Shown here in pieces: positions 21,798-29,554 of a DNA stretch of 29,554 nt. Under the pieces are notes generated by a model, which saw nothing but the letters and a program-made list of their open reading frames with translations, was not told the DNA's origin and did not search any database. Within the stretch, counting starts at the first letter, position 1, and every line of letters starts with the position of its first letter. The translations under genes were made by a program, and so were the position numbers. Source of the stretch: Gammaproteobacteria bacterium UBA2675. Its GTDB lineage: Bacteria; Pseudomonadota; Gammaproteobacteria; Pseudomonadales; Pseudohongiellaceae. The stretch covers positions 994-30,547 of the forward strand of contig DEMH01000007.1 of NCBI GenBank assembly GCA_002354805.1. The letters are read 5' to 3'.

Positions 21798-22928
21798 TCA
21801 GTTGTCTGTGATGACCATGTTATCCCGATGGATCATCTCGGGATCGCCTGCGTACCCCAATAACTTCTCGATTATCCGGCTCGGCTGACGCGCCAGCTGT
21901 TCGGCTTCGCGGCTGTTGTAATTGACCAGCCCGCGCGCGATCTCCTGACCATTCTCATTGACACAGGCGACCACCTCACCGCGGTCAAAATGCCCCAGCA
22001 CCGCAACTACACCAACTGGCAGCAGACTGCGACCTGACTCCCGTAATACTGTCTCGGCACCCGCATCAATGGTCAGCTGACCTTTTACTTTCAGTTGTCC
22101 TGCAAGCCATTGCTTGCGCGCCGCCATGGGCTGCTTTTTGGGCAATAATAGCGTACCGATCGACTCACCGGCCGCCAGGCGCAATAAAACGTCGTCTTCC
22201 CGCCCGGAGGCGATAATGGTGCGCGCTCCGGATCGCGCGGCCAGTCGGGCCGCAGTAATTTTAGTGGCCATACCACCACGACCAAGACTGCCACTGCCTC
22301 CAGCCATGGCCAGCAGGCGACGGTCATCAGCCATGGCCTCGGTGACCAGAGGGGCATCGGGCTGCGTACGCGGATCGGCCTCATACAGGCCTTTCTGATC
22401 GGTCAGTATGACCAGCGTATCTGCACCCAGCAGATTGGAAACCAGAGCCCCAAGCGAGTCATTGTCACCAAAACACAGTTCAGCGGTCGCAACCGTGTCA
22501 TTTTCATTGATGACAGGCACCACACCCATTTCAACCAGGCCGGTCAATGTGCTGCGGGCATTCAAATAACGGCGGCGATGAGCAAGATCATCATGAGTAA
22601 GCAGCACCTGGGCTGTGTGGACTCCATACTGCTGAAAACTGGTTTCATAGGTCTGAATCAGGCCCATCTGGCCGACAGCGGCGGCCGCCTGCTGCAGGTG
22701 GACTTCCTTGGGACGTGATTTAAGCCCCAGTCTGGCGACACCCTCTGCCACTGCCCCGGAAGATACCAGTACAACCTCAATTCCCTGCTTCTGCAGCCCC
22801 ACCAGCTGGGCAACCCACTCGCCTATGGCCTTGCGGTCGAGGCCAGTGCCATTGTTGGTAATCAGGGAGCTGCCAATTTTGACAACCCAGCGGCGCGAAA
22901 CCATCGATTCAGATTGCTGCATACTCAT
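21798..22928 (-). CDS. proB: Glutamate 5-kinase ProB
   Basis: ProB phosphorylates glutamate, the first and proline-inhibited step of proline synthesis. The 376-residue product has an amino-acid-kinase domain (about 10-265) with VVKIGSSLITNNG near 15-27, VSSGAVAEGV near 55-64, INENDTVATAELCFGDNDSLGALV near 139-162 and the GRGGMATKITAA segment near 216-227. A C-terminal PUA domain (about 280-365) follows, as in E. coli ProB. Starting at 22928 leaves five bases from the obgE stop, so translation is probably coupled. The start has only a weak ribosome binding site, and a second in-frame ATG lies two codons later. It is the last gene of the obgE-proB unit. Confidence 0.94.
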   Translation of the reverse strand: MSMQQSESMVSRRWVVKIGSSLITNNGTGLDRKAIGEWVAQLVGLQKQGIEVVLVSSGAVAEGVARLGLKSRPKEVHLQQAAAAVGQMGLIQTYETSFQQYGVHTAQVLLTHDDLAHRRRYLNARSTLTGLVEMGVVPVINENDTVATAELCFGDNDSLGALVSNLLGADTLVILTDQKGLYEADPRTQPDAPLVTEAMADDRRLLAMAGGSGSLGRGGMATKITAARLAARSGARTIIASGREDDVLLRLAAGESIGTLLLPKKQPMAARKQWLAGQLKVKGQLTIDAGAETVLRESGRSLLPVGVVAVLGHFDRGEVVACVNENGQEIARGLVNYNSREAEQLARQPSRIIEKLLGYAGDPEMIHRDNMVITDN

Positions 22929-22933
22929 TCACG

Positions 22934-24106
22934 TCAGTCGTCATAATCATCAAAATCATCGAAATCGTCTTCCGCGCTTTGACGTGCTGCCGCACGCTGC
23001 GCGCGAGCCCGCTCGACGCTCTGACGAATTTCCAGCTCCATGGCGCGATCGCGCTCTTCCTGCTGCTCTCGATAACTTTCATCTTCCTGCATCAGCTCAC
23101 GGTGTTTTTCTACGGAAAGCATAATGTCATGGCACAGCTTCTGACAGCCAGTGCCGCTGATCGCAGCGATACGGTAAACAGGCAAATCCCAGCCAAGCTC
23201 ATCGATAAATCTTTGCTGTAGCGCCTGAATATCCTCTTCTGTCACGAGGTCAGCTTTATTGAGCACCAGCCAGCGCTCTTTGCTGGCAAGTGTCGGACTG
23301 AAGCCTGCCAGCTCATCAACAATCGCACGCGCCTGCTCGACCGGATCCGACTCATCCACTGGCGCAGCATCAACCATATGCAGCAGAACGCGGGTACGTG
23401 CCAGATGCTTGAGGAATCGAATACCCAGTCCAGCACCTTCGGAAGCACCCTCAATCAAGCCAGGGATATCGGCCATGACAAAGCTGCGTTCCAGCTCGAT
23501 GCGAACAACACCAAGCCCTGGAACCAGGGTCGTGAACGGATAATTGGCAACCTTGGGGCGCGCAGCCGATACCGCGCGCAGCAGTGTCGATTTGCCGGCG
23601 TTTGGCATTCCGAGCAGCCCGACATCGGCGATAACCTTCAACTGCAACTGCAGCGTTCTCAGTTCGCCTTCGGTGCCTTTGGTTGCCTTGGTAGGAGAAC
23701 GGTTGGTGCTGGATTTGAACCGGGTATTGCCCAGGCCGTGAAAACCACCCTTGGCGACCATAACGGTCTGGCCGGCTTCAGCGATGTCAGCAATAAGCTC
23801 TTCGGTATGCTTGTCGACTACCGAGGTGCCGACGGGCACCCGCACATACAGGTCTTCACCCGCCTTACCGGTACAATTACTGCCCATGCCCTGCTGACCT
23901 GACTCGGCCTTGTAGCGCCGCTGGTAGCGAAAGTCGACCAGTGTGTTGAGATTGGCGTCGCCAACCAGGTAGACACTGCCACCATTCCCGCCATCTCCAC
24001 CATCGGGACCACCCTTGGGGATGAATTTTTCTCGACGGAAACTCATGCAGCCATTGCCACCCTTGCCGGCTTCAACGGTTATCTCGGCTTCATCAACAAA
24101 CTTCAC
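22934..24106 (-). CDS. obgE: GTPase ObgE/CgtA (large-subunit assembly)
   Basis: Obg GTPases help 50S assembly and link it to nutrient stress. The 390-residue product has the Gly-rich Obg domain (about 1-158), with GGPDGGDGGNGG near 32-43. The G domain follows with P-loop GMPNAGKST (166-174), switch segments NYPFTTLVPGLG, DIPGLIEGAS (213-222) and NKAD. A variable C-terminal tail ends in a run of Asp with Phe/Tyr (last 11 residues mostly Asp), the acidic tail typical of gammaproteobacterial Obg. The start codon is GTG with AGGA six bases upstream. A strong terminator lies between rpmA and this gene, so obgE depends on readthrough or its own promoter. Confidence 0.96.
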   Translation of the reverse strand: MKFVDEAEITVEAGKGGNGCMSFRREKFIPKGGPDGGDGGNGGSVYLVGDANLNTLVDFRYQRRYKAESGQQGMGSNCTGKAGEDLYVRVPVGTSVVDKHTEELIADIAEAGQTVMVAKGGFHGLGNTRFKSSTNRSPTKATKGTEGELRTLQLQLKVIADVGLLGMPNAGKSTLLRAVSAARPKVANYPFTTLVPGLGVVRIELERSFVMADIPGLIEGASEGAGLGIRFLKHLARTRVLLHMVDAAPVDESDPVEQARAIVDELAGFSPTLASKERWLVLNKADLVTEEDIQALQQRFIDELGWDLPVYRIAAISGTGCQKLCHDIMLSVEKHRELMQEDESYREQQEERDRAMELEIRQSVERARAQRAAARQSAEDDFDDFDDYDD

Positions 24107-24151
24107 GTGTTTTCCTGTCCCATTCGCTTGTGGGGAAAAATCTACCCATAT

Positions 24152-24182
24152 AAAAAAGCCCTGTCGAGTGACAGGGCTTTTA
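24152..24182 (-). terminator. Rho-independent terminator after rpmA
   Basis: AAAAGCCCTGTC (24154-24165) pairs with GACAGGGCTTTT (24170-24181) around GAGT, a 12-bp perfect stem. On the minus strand it ends in TTTTTTA, so it terminates the rplU-rpmA transcript about 80 bases past rpmA and 46 bases ahead of obgE. Confidence 0.9.
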
Positions 24183-24261
24183 TCCGTGACGCATCATGCC
24201 ACTGGTCTTTCCAAACCTCTGTTACACCGCCCGACAGGCAGCGTACCATGAGGACTGCCTA

Positions 24262-24519
24262 TCAGGCAGTGACGATGCTGACAAACTTGCGGTTGCGCGA
24301 GCCTTTGACTTCGAACTGCACTTTGCCTTCCGCTGTTGCGAACAGAGTGTGGTCCTTGCCAATGCCTACGTTTTTGCCAGCGTGGAAACGTGTGCCGCGC
24401 TGACGAACAATAATGTTTCCAGCCAGAACGTGTTCACCGCCGAACTTTTTGACGCCCAGGCGTTTGGAAATGGAATCGCGACCGTTACTGGTACTGCCGC
24501 CTGCTTTTTTATGTGCCAT
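24262..24519 (-). CDS. rpmA: 50S ribosomal protein L27
   Basis: L27 sits near the peptidyl-transferase centre with its N-terminal tail. The 85-residue product is typical: MAHKKAGGSTSNGRDSISKR at the start and NIIVRQRGTRFHAGKNVGIG in the middle. The start ATG has GGGAG six bases upstream. It lies 19 bases after rplU in the universal rplU-rpmA pair, followed by a terminator. Confidence 0.98.
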   Translation of the reverse strand: MAHKKAGGSTSNGRDSISKRLGVKKFGGEHVLAGNIIVRQRGTRFHAGKNVGIGKDHTLFATAEGKVQFEVKGSRNRKFVSIVTA

Positions 24520-24538
24520 TTTCTACTCCCGGCCCCAT

Positions 24539-24850
24539 TCAGGCCTTGATACCTGTAATACGAACTTCCGTAAACCACTGACGGTGGCCCTGACGCTTAC
24601 GGTAGTGCTTACGACGATTGAACTTGATGATGGTAACTTTCTTGGCGCGGCCCTGAGCGACGACTTCCGCAGTAACCTTGCTGCCTTCAACGTAGGGAGC
24701 GCCGATCTTTACAGATTCGCCTTCACCCACCATCAGCACTTTATCAAAGTCGATTGATTCGCCGGTTGCCACTTCAATTTTTTCCAGCTTCAGCGTTTCG
24801 CCCTCAACGACTCGATGCTGCTTGCCACCACTCTCAATAACCGCGTACAT
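24539..24850 (-). CDS. rplU: 50S ribosomal protein L21
   Basis: L21 binds 23S rRNA in the large subunit. The 103-residue product has the family opening MYAVIESGGKQHRV and the closing KVTIIKFNRRKHYRKRQGHRQ, with HRQWFTEVRITGI after it. The start ATG has TGGAG seven bases upstream. A sigma70-type promoter lies about 70-100 bases upstream, divergent from ispB, as usual in gammaproteobacteria. Confidence 0.98.
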   Translation of the reverse strand: MYAVIESGGKQHRVVEGETLKLEKIEVATGESIDFDKVLMVGEGESVKIGAPYVEGSKVTAEVVAQGRAKKVTIIKFNRRKHYRKRQGHRQWFTEVRITGIKA

Positions 24851-24918
24851 AATTAACTCCAGAATTTGGTCACGCCGGGCCCGGCAGAAACTTCAGGCCT
24901 GATGCTTTAAGGGCGGGC

Positions 24919-24947
24919 ATTTTACGAGAATAGGAGATTGCAAGCAA
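24919..24947 (-). promoter_or_regulatory. rplU-rpmA promoter
   Basis: On the minus strand: TTGCTT (24947-24942), a 17-base spacer, then TAAAAT (24924-24919). The leader before rplU would be about 60 bases. Confidence 0.65.
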
Positions 24948-25019
24948 GTGTTTGTGCAGCATTAATTACAGGTTTATGGGATTGAGGCGCATCAACCCGC
25001 TTTTGTCCACCGCAGTTGC

Positions 25020-25048
25020 TTGACACCGCCTGACAGCCCCCCTAGCAT
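25020..25048 (+). promoter_or_regulatory. ispB promoter
   Basis: TTGACA (25020-25025), a 17-base spacer, then TAGCAT (25043-25048). Transcription would start near 25055, about 45 bases before the ispB ATG. It also shows that the in-frame TTG at 25020 is promoter sequence, not a start codon. Confidence 0.65.
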
Positions 25049-25100
25049 TGCGGCGCATCCCGGCACTTCAACAGTAAGGCACTTCGAAAGCAACATACCC

Positions 25101-26066
25101 ATGCATAATCAGATTCGCGCAACTGTGGCAGACGATTTTGACGCCGTCAATGCATTCATTATCGAACAGCTGCACTCCCGGGTAGACCTGGTAGAGAACA
25201 TTGGCCACTACATTATTGGCGCCGGTGGTAAACGCATGCGCCCACTGCTGGTATTACTGGCCGCGCGCGCCTGCGGCGCCCGGGATGACGGTCCGATCAA
25301 ACTGGCCGCCGTCATAGAGTTTATTCACACGGCCACGCTGCTGCACGATGATGTGGTCGACATGTCCGCCATGCGCCGTGGCCGCCCGACTGCCAATGAA
25401 CAATGGAACAACCCGTCCAGCGTGCTGGTTGGTGACTTCATTTATTCGCGCGCCTTTCAGGTCCTGGTTGCTCTGGGCCACCACCAGATCATGCAGGTTA
25501 TTGCCGATACGACCAACACCATTGCAGAAGGCGAGGTCATGCAGCTTCTGAACAAGCACCGCATTGAGACCTCCGAAGAAGACTACATGCGGGTGATCCG
25601 CGATAAAACCGCTGTGCTGTTCGAAGCGGCGGCGCACTGCGGCGCACTGATCGCCGGTGCGCCGGAAGCAAGCTGTCAGGCACTTAAGAGTGCCGGCCTG
25701 CATCTCGGCCTGGCCTTCCAGCTTGTCGACGATGCACTGGACTATGATGGTAATGCGGAAGACCTGGGCAAGAACGTCGGCGACGACCTGGCGGAAGGCA
25801 AGCCAACCCTGCCACTGATCCACGCCATGCAGCACTGCTCCGAGGATCAGAAGGCTTTGTTGAGCCAAGCGGTGCAGAGTGGTGGCAGTGACCATCTGAC
25901 GGAGGTAATTGGCATCATCCAGCAAAGCGGTGCCCTGGAATACACCCGCCGGCTTGCCAATGAGCAGGCCGATCTGGCACGCGCACAACTTTCCTCGCTG
26001 CCAGCATCCGACTATCGTGACGCCATGCTCACCATGTGTGATCTGGCCGTCGCCCGTGTCAACTGA
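25101..26066 (+). CDS. ispB: Octaprenyl/polyprenyl diphosphate synthase IspB
   Basis: Makes the polyprenyl side chain of ubiquinone by repeated addition of isopentenyl diphosphate. The 321-residue product is close to E. coli IspB (323). It carries the two Asp-rich motifs of trans-prenyl synthases: HDDVVDMSAMRRGRP, with DDVVD, near 84-98, and LVDDALDYDG near 211-220. GGKRMRP near 43-49 and NVGDDLAEGKPTLPL follow the family. The start ATG at 25101 was chosen because the predicted transcript begins after the only upstream in-frame start, and because the length then matches. The ribosome binding site is weak. Divergent from rplU, the usual arrangement. Chain length (C40 or other) cannot be told. 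Confidence 0.94.
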   Translation: MHNQIRATVADDFDAVNAFIIEQLHSRVDLVENIGHYIIGAGGKRMRPLLVLLAARACGARDDGPIKLAAVIEFIHTATLLHDDVVDMSAMRRGRPTANEQWNNPSSVLVGDFIYSRAFQVLVALGHHQIMQVIADTTNTIAEGEVMQLLNKHRIETSEEDYMRVIRDKTAVLFEAAAHCGALIAGAPEASCQALKSAGLHLGLAFQLVDDALDYDGNAEDLGKNVGDDLAEGKPTLPLIHAMQHCSEDQKALLSQAVQSGGSDHLTEVIGIIQQSGALEYTRRLANEQADLARAQLSSLPASDYRDAMLTMCDLAVARVN

Positions 26067-26190
26067 GCCAGATTCCAACACTATCTGACTGAACAGTAGT
26101 TTTTCACGGCCAGGTATGTTAAATCATTTCTGATCGCCCGCGTCCCGACACCTGGACTACAGGACCCGGAAAAAAGGAGATGATAAGAAC

Positions 26191-28059
26191 ATGACCCGGC
26201 CCATGCTGGATACTCTGGCAGATATAATCGAATTCGAAAAACAGCCCCTGGCTAAACGCTTCCCGCTGACCAATGCCCTCGCCCTGATTGAGGAAAGTGC
26301 TGAAAAGTATGGCAGTGATCCGGTCATCGATTTCATCCTTACCGGACGCCGCGACGATCCTGCAGTCACTCTCAGCTACAATGACCTTCTAAGCCAGACC
26401 CGAAAAACGGCCAATCTGCTGGGCCATCTGGGCTTACAGGGAGATCAGGCAGTATCCATCATTCTGCCGACCCTGCCGCAGTCTCACCCACTGATATTGG
26501 GAAGCCAGGTCGCGGGTATCGCCAACCCTATCAACCCACTGCTGGAGCCAGCGCATATTGCCGAGATCATACAGTCGGCAGGTGCCACCATGGTGGCCTG
26601 TCTGGCGCCGTCACCGCACAGTGATCTGTGGCAAAAGCTGAGCAGCATACTGCCATCCCTGCCTCAGGTGCACACGGTACTGGTGATTCACCATCCGGGG
26701 CTGACCGACCCGCATGCCAGCACGGACCTGCCCGGCAACGTAAAGACCATCGACTACAACAGCGCGGTTGCAGCGCAGCAGGGCGACTCACTGACCCACG
26801 CCCGCAAGCTAGACAAAGACACCATCGCCGCATGCTTCCACACCGGCGGCACGACTGGCAAACCCAAGATTGCTCAGCTTACGCATGGCAATATGGCCTA
26901 TCTGGGCCAGCTTGCGCGTGTCCTCAACGCACATCTGGGGAGACAGACGGTGCTGTGCGGCCTGCCTCTGTTCCACATATTTGGCGTCATCATTCTGGGT
27001 ATTGGAGCGTTCTCGGCCGGTAATCGCATTGTGCTGATGACACCTTCCGGTTTTCGCAACCCCGAGGTAATCAAGAATCTCTGGCATCATGTCGCCCGAT
27101 TCAAAGCCAACAGTTTCTCTGCCGTACCAACTGTGCTCGCGGCGCTGTCGCAGATTCCCGTAGGCGACGAAGATATCAGCAGGCTGCGCCGCATCAATTC
27201 CGGAGCCGCCCCGCTGTCACCCGCCTTCGAACAGCGCTTTGAAGAGAACTTCGATGTGATTGTCACCAACGGCTATGGCATGACGGAGACAACCTCACTG
27301 ATCAGTCGTGCGCCGGATCAGCAACCGCCCGGCAGTGTCGGGCTGCGCCTGCCCTATTCACAGATTCGTATAGCACATCTGGACGGCGCCCAGGTCACGA
27401 AGGATTGTCCACTGGGAGAAAGCGGTGTAGTGCTGGTCAAAGGCCCACAGGTGTTTGCTGGATACAAAAGCGAGGCAGATAACGCCGAAGCGTGGATTGA
27501 TGGGGAGTGGTTCAACACCGGAGATCTGGGTTATCTGGATGAAGACGGCTTCCTTTACCTGACTGGACGCGCGAAAGACCTGATTATCCGCAGCGGGCAC
27601 AACATCGACCCCGAGACCATCGAAGAACCCCTGAATGGCCATCCCGATGTTGTCAGCGCTACAGCAATCGGTATGCCTGACCCCTATGCCGGTGAGTTGC
27701 CCATGGCATTTGTTGTACTGAAGCCTGGCAGCAAGACAACAGCCGAAGAGCTGCTGGCCTACAGTGAGGCACATATTCAGGAGCGCGCAGCCATTCCCAA
27801 GCGTCTGGAAATCATTGAGGCCATGCCCATCACCGCCGTTGGCAAGATTTTCCGGCCTGCCCTAAGGGAGAAGATTACATCAATCGTGCTCACCGAACAC
27901 CTGCAGCGCGAAGGCATCAACGCGAGTGTCAGCGCACGAATGGATGGCAAAAAAGGCATGCTGGCGAGCGTAACTCTCAGTGACAGCACCCAGCAGCCAG
28001 CCGCACAGGCACTGCTCGAGACCTACAATGGCGTTCGGAGTGATTTCGCCAACACCTGA
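26191..28059 (+). CDS. AMP-forming acyl-CoA synthetase
   Basis: An ANL-superfamily ligase of 622 residues that adenylates a carboxylic acid and joins it to CoA. The P-loop motif HTGGTTGKPK lies at 217-226. NGYGMTETTS (A5) follows near 362-371, then the WFNTGDLGYLDEDGFLYLTGRAKD region (A7-A8), and the A10 lysine at 552 (ITAVGKIFRP). About 70 residues follow that Lys, longer than in FadD. This resembles a 630-residue subgroup of AMP-binding proteins with an unassigned substrate. The start ATG has AAGGAG 11 bases upstream. The gene ends exactly at the stop of the convergent lipoprotein gene, with no room for a terminator. It is monocistronic. The acid substrate is unknown; fatty or aromatic acids are both possible. 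Confidence 0.88.
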   Translation: MTRPMLDTLADIIEFEKQPLAKRFPLTNALALIEESAEKYGSDPVIDFILTGRRDDPAVTLSYNDLLSQTRKTANLLGHLGLQGDQAVSIILPTLPQSHPLILGSQVAGIANPINPLLEPAHIAEIIQSAGATMVACLAPSPHSDLWQKLSSILPSLPQVHTVLVIHHPGLTDPHASTDLPGNVKTIDYNSAVAAQQGDSLTHARKLDKDTIAACFHTGGTTGKPKIAQLTHGNMAYLGQLARVLNAHLGRQTVLCGLPLFHIFGVIILGIGAFSAGNRIVLMTPSGFRNPEVIKNLWHHVARFKANSFSAVPTVLAALSQIPVGDEDISRLRRINSGAAPLSPAFEQRFEENFDVIVTNGYGMTETTSLISRAPDQQPPGSVGLRLPYSQIRIAHLDGAQVTKDCPLGESGVVLVKGPQVFAGYKSEADNAEAWIDGEWFNTGDLGYLDEDGFLYLTGRAKDLIIRSGHNIDPETIEEPLNGHPDVVSATAIGMPDPYAGELPMAFVVLKPGSKTTAEELLAYSEAHIQERAAIPKRLEIIEAMPITAVGKIFRPALREKITSIVLTEHLQREGINASVSARMDGKKGMLASVTLSDSTQQPAAQALLETYNGVRSDFANT

Positions 28060-29289
28060 TCAGTTGGCAACTTCGATGCGGATGCCGGCACTGCTTGAGC
28101 GCAGAATGGTGCGGCCATCGAGGCGGCGTACGCGACTTTGGGTTGACCGGTAGGTCTGGTCTCCGAGCTCCAGGATGGCGGTTGCCAGCTGTATCGCCTC
28201 TTCGGCGGTCTCCTCGTCGCCCAGCTGCCGGTAGGTGCTGCCGAGTGCAAAGTAGAAGTCTGGCTCCAGATCATTGCGCCGAATGGCGCGCTGGAAATGA
28301 GTCAGCGCCTGCTCGAAGTTCTCCTGCTCGAATGCAATGTTTCCCTGCACGTAGTGAAAGTAGGGATTGCGCTGATTATAGGCCTGCACCGCGCGCCGAT
28401 AACGTTCGGCTTCTTCCTCATTACCCTGCAGGGAATAGAATCGCGCCAGGTTGTTGATGACACTGGCACTGCTGCGGTTCAGTGATGCTGCCCGCTGATA
28501 GCTGTATTCAGCGAGTTCAAAGGCTTGCTGGCGGTTCAGAATGCTGCCCAGAGTGTTCCAGGCGATATCCAGCTCCGGGTCGGTGACGATAGCGTAGCGA
28601 CCATATTGCAGCGCCTGCTGCAGGTCGTTCTCCAGCAGACTCTCCACTGCCATGTTGTTGAAATACAGCGCCAGCGCCTCTTCATCGCTGACCTGCTGAG
28701 CGGTGTCGCGCTGCAGACGAATCTGCGGTGTAAAATCGACGATATAGTGGTCATAGACACCCAGACGACCCAGTGCGTTAACGTGCTCACTGAGTATCAG
28801 AATCTCGCCCCGTCGGTCCCAGACCGGTCTGACCTGCACAGTCTGGTAGTTCACCTGAAGGCCAAAGTGCCGCGCCATGGTGATGTACAGGCCAACCAGT
28901 GACAGGCAATTGGCACGTCGCTCCTGAAACGCCTGTGCAGCAGTCAGATTGGCCGCATCATCATACTGGATATTCAGATACTCAGGGGCGAACAGCAACT
29001 CCTGCAGGCGATTCACCAGGTCCCAGCCGCTTAGCCTGTCGTCCACATGTTCGTCGAGATAGGCCTGCAGCGCCGGGTCCATATCCAGCAGCCCCACGTC
29101 GGGCACAGCCACAGGTCGTTCGCCCAGGATGCGCCGTTCCAGTTGTGGGTCGGGCTCGAAATCAGGATTGAGATTGAATATCTGGCAACCAGCCAGTGAG
29201 ATCGCCAAACCTGCCATGGCAACAGATCTCAGGGCGCGCTCGACCAGCGCGGATGGACTTGATAGTGACAACGATGCTAGCAACTTCAT
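28060..29289 (-). CDS. Lipoprotein with transglutaminase-like domain and TPR repeats
   Basis: The 409-residue protein has a lipoprotein signal with lipobox LAGC, lipid-bearing Cys35. A transglutaminase-like papain-fold domain follows with a plausible Cys-His-Asp triad: Cys128 (RRANCLSLVGLY), His169 (LSEHVNALG) and Asp185 (YIVDF). From about 200 to 385 there are at least four TPR-like helix pairs, for example LDIAWNTLGSILNRQQAFELAEYSYQRAASLN and DFYFALGSTYRQLGDEETAEEAIQLA. It is probably anchored in the outer-membrane inner leaflet and involved in peptide, cell-wall or protein processing, but no partner is known. The ATG at 29289 lies directly after GGGGGGAGA (spacing shorter than ideal); an ATG at 29367 would give a 26-residue non-signal extension. 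It is 163 bases downstream of the ETF-QO gene. Confidence 0.8.
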   Translation of the reverse strand: MKLLASLSLSSPSALVERALRSVAMAGLAISLAGCQIFNLNPDFEPDPQLERRILGERPVAVPDVGLLDMDPALQAYLDEHVDDRLSGWDLVNRLQELLFAPEYLNIQYDDAANLTAAQAFQERRANCLSLVGLYITMARHFGLQVNYQTVQVRPVWDRRGEILILSEHVNALGRLGVYDHYIVDFTPQIRLQRDTAQQVSDEEALALYFNNMAVESLLENDLQQALQYGRYAIVTDPELDIAWNTLGSILNRQQAFELAEYSYQRAASLNRSSASVINNLARFYSLQGNEEEAERYRRAVQAYNQRNPYFHYVQGNIAFEQENFEQALTHFQRAIRRNDLEPDFYFALGSTYRQLGDEETAEEAIQLATAILELGDQTYRSTQSRVRRLDGRTILRSSSAGIRIEVAN

Positions 29290-29452
29290 TCTCCCCCCGC
29301 CTCTCTCCCCAGAGAGCGAGTCGATGAAAACCGCCCGGCCATGGCGTCCCACCATGGCCACCCCCATATTAAAGCGATTCTCGACGCTCTGATATCAGAC
29401 CGTCAATTCTGAAGTTTCATTCCAGCAAGCCAGCCGCAATCGAGGCAATTGC

Positions 29453-29554
29453 CTACATGTTTGGATAGCTTGGGCCACCGCTGCCCTCAGGAACCACCCA
29501 GCGAATATTCTGCGCCGGATCCTTGATGTCACAGGTCTTGCAGTGCACGCAGTT
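29453..29554 (-). CDS. Electron-transfer-flavoprotein:ubiquinone oxidoreductase, C-terminal fragment
   Basis: Only the last 33 residues are inside the window: NCVHCKTCDIKDPAQNIRWV and then VPEGSGGPSYPNM. This is the C-terminal 4Fe-4S segment of ETF-QO (ETFDH), with Cys in NCVHCKTCDIKDP as cluster ligands, and the conserved VPEGxGGPxYPNM ending. The enzyme passes electrons from ETF to ubiquinone during fatty-acid and amino-acid breakdown. The gene begins outside the right edge. No terminator was seen in the following 163 bases. Confidence 0.93.
   Translation of the reverse strand, partial: NCVHCKTCDIKDPAQNIRWVVPEGSGGPSYPNM

Overview
The window reads as chromosomal DNA of a marine-type gammaproteobacterium. 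The evidence is protein style (PstS/PstC/PstA of the long Pseudomonas-like type, PurU, Dps, the ispB / rplU-rpmA-obgE-proB / rpsT / murJ neighbourhood), moderate-to-high GC, and near-consensus sigma70, Pho-box and FNR/Anr-type sites. No tRNA, rRNA or CRISPR array was seen. Species is not assignable from the sequence alone.

Layout. (1) 1-633: the left part of an IS110-family element (transposase N-terminus, reading out of the window on the minus strand). Its non-coding leader looks like a bridge-RNA gene. It abuts a three-copy degenerate repeat. (2) 634-8482, all minus strand: a phosphate-acquisition block, in transcription order a Na+/Pi-cotransporter-family protein with a PhoU-like tail, then pstS, pstC, pstA and pstB. 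Strong Pho boxes precede pstS and also lie between pstS and pstC. phoU is not next to pstB; the repeat/IS110 region lies there instead. (3) 8612-10234: a divergent membrane sensor kinase whose phospho-acceptor histidine position reads Gln. (4) 10261-15813: purU (minus), two secreted proteins of unknown function, a glyoxalase-I-type protein, a 265-bp palindromic MITE-like element, then folD and an aromatic/aspartate aminotransferase as a likely operon. (5) 15873-16609: a universal stress protein and a divergent 36-residue membrane protein, separated by two FNR/Anr-like boxes. (6) 16646-19381: DAHP synthase and murJ. (7) 19526-21259: an Nramp-related transporter and dps, sitting between murJ and rpsT, which are usually adjacent in this group. 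(8) 21433-26066: rpsT (UUG start), proB, obgE, rpmA, rplU and divergent ispB, a conserved translation/isoprenoid block. (9) 26191-29554: an AMP-forming acyl-CoA synthetase, a convergent TPR/transglutaminase-like lipoprotein, and the last 33 codons of an electron-transfer-flavoprotein:ubiquinone oxidoreductase.

The most interesting points are the IS110 leader with guide-like matches to its own end and its target, the two-promoter Pho control of pst with an intergenic stem-loop, the His-less kinase, the MITE-like element, and the FNR-boxed usp/small-membrane-protein pair.
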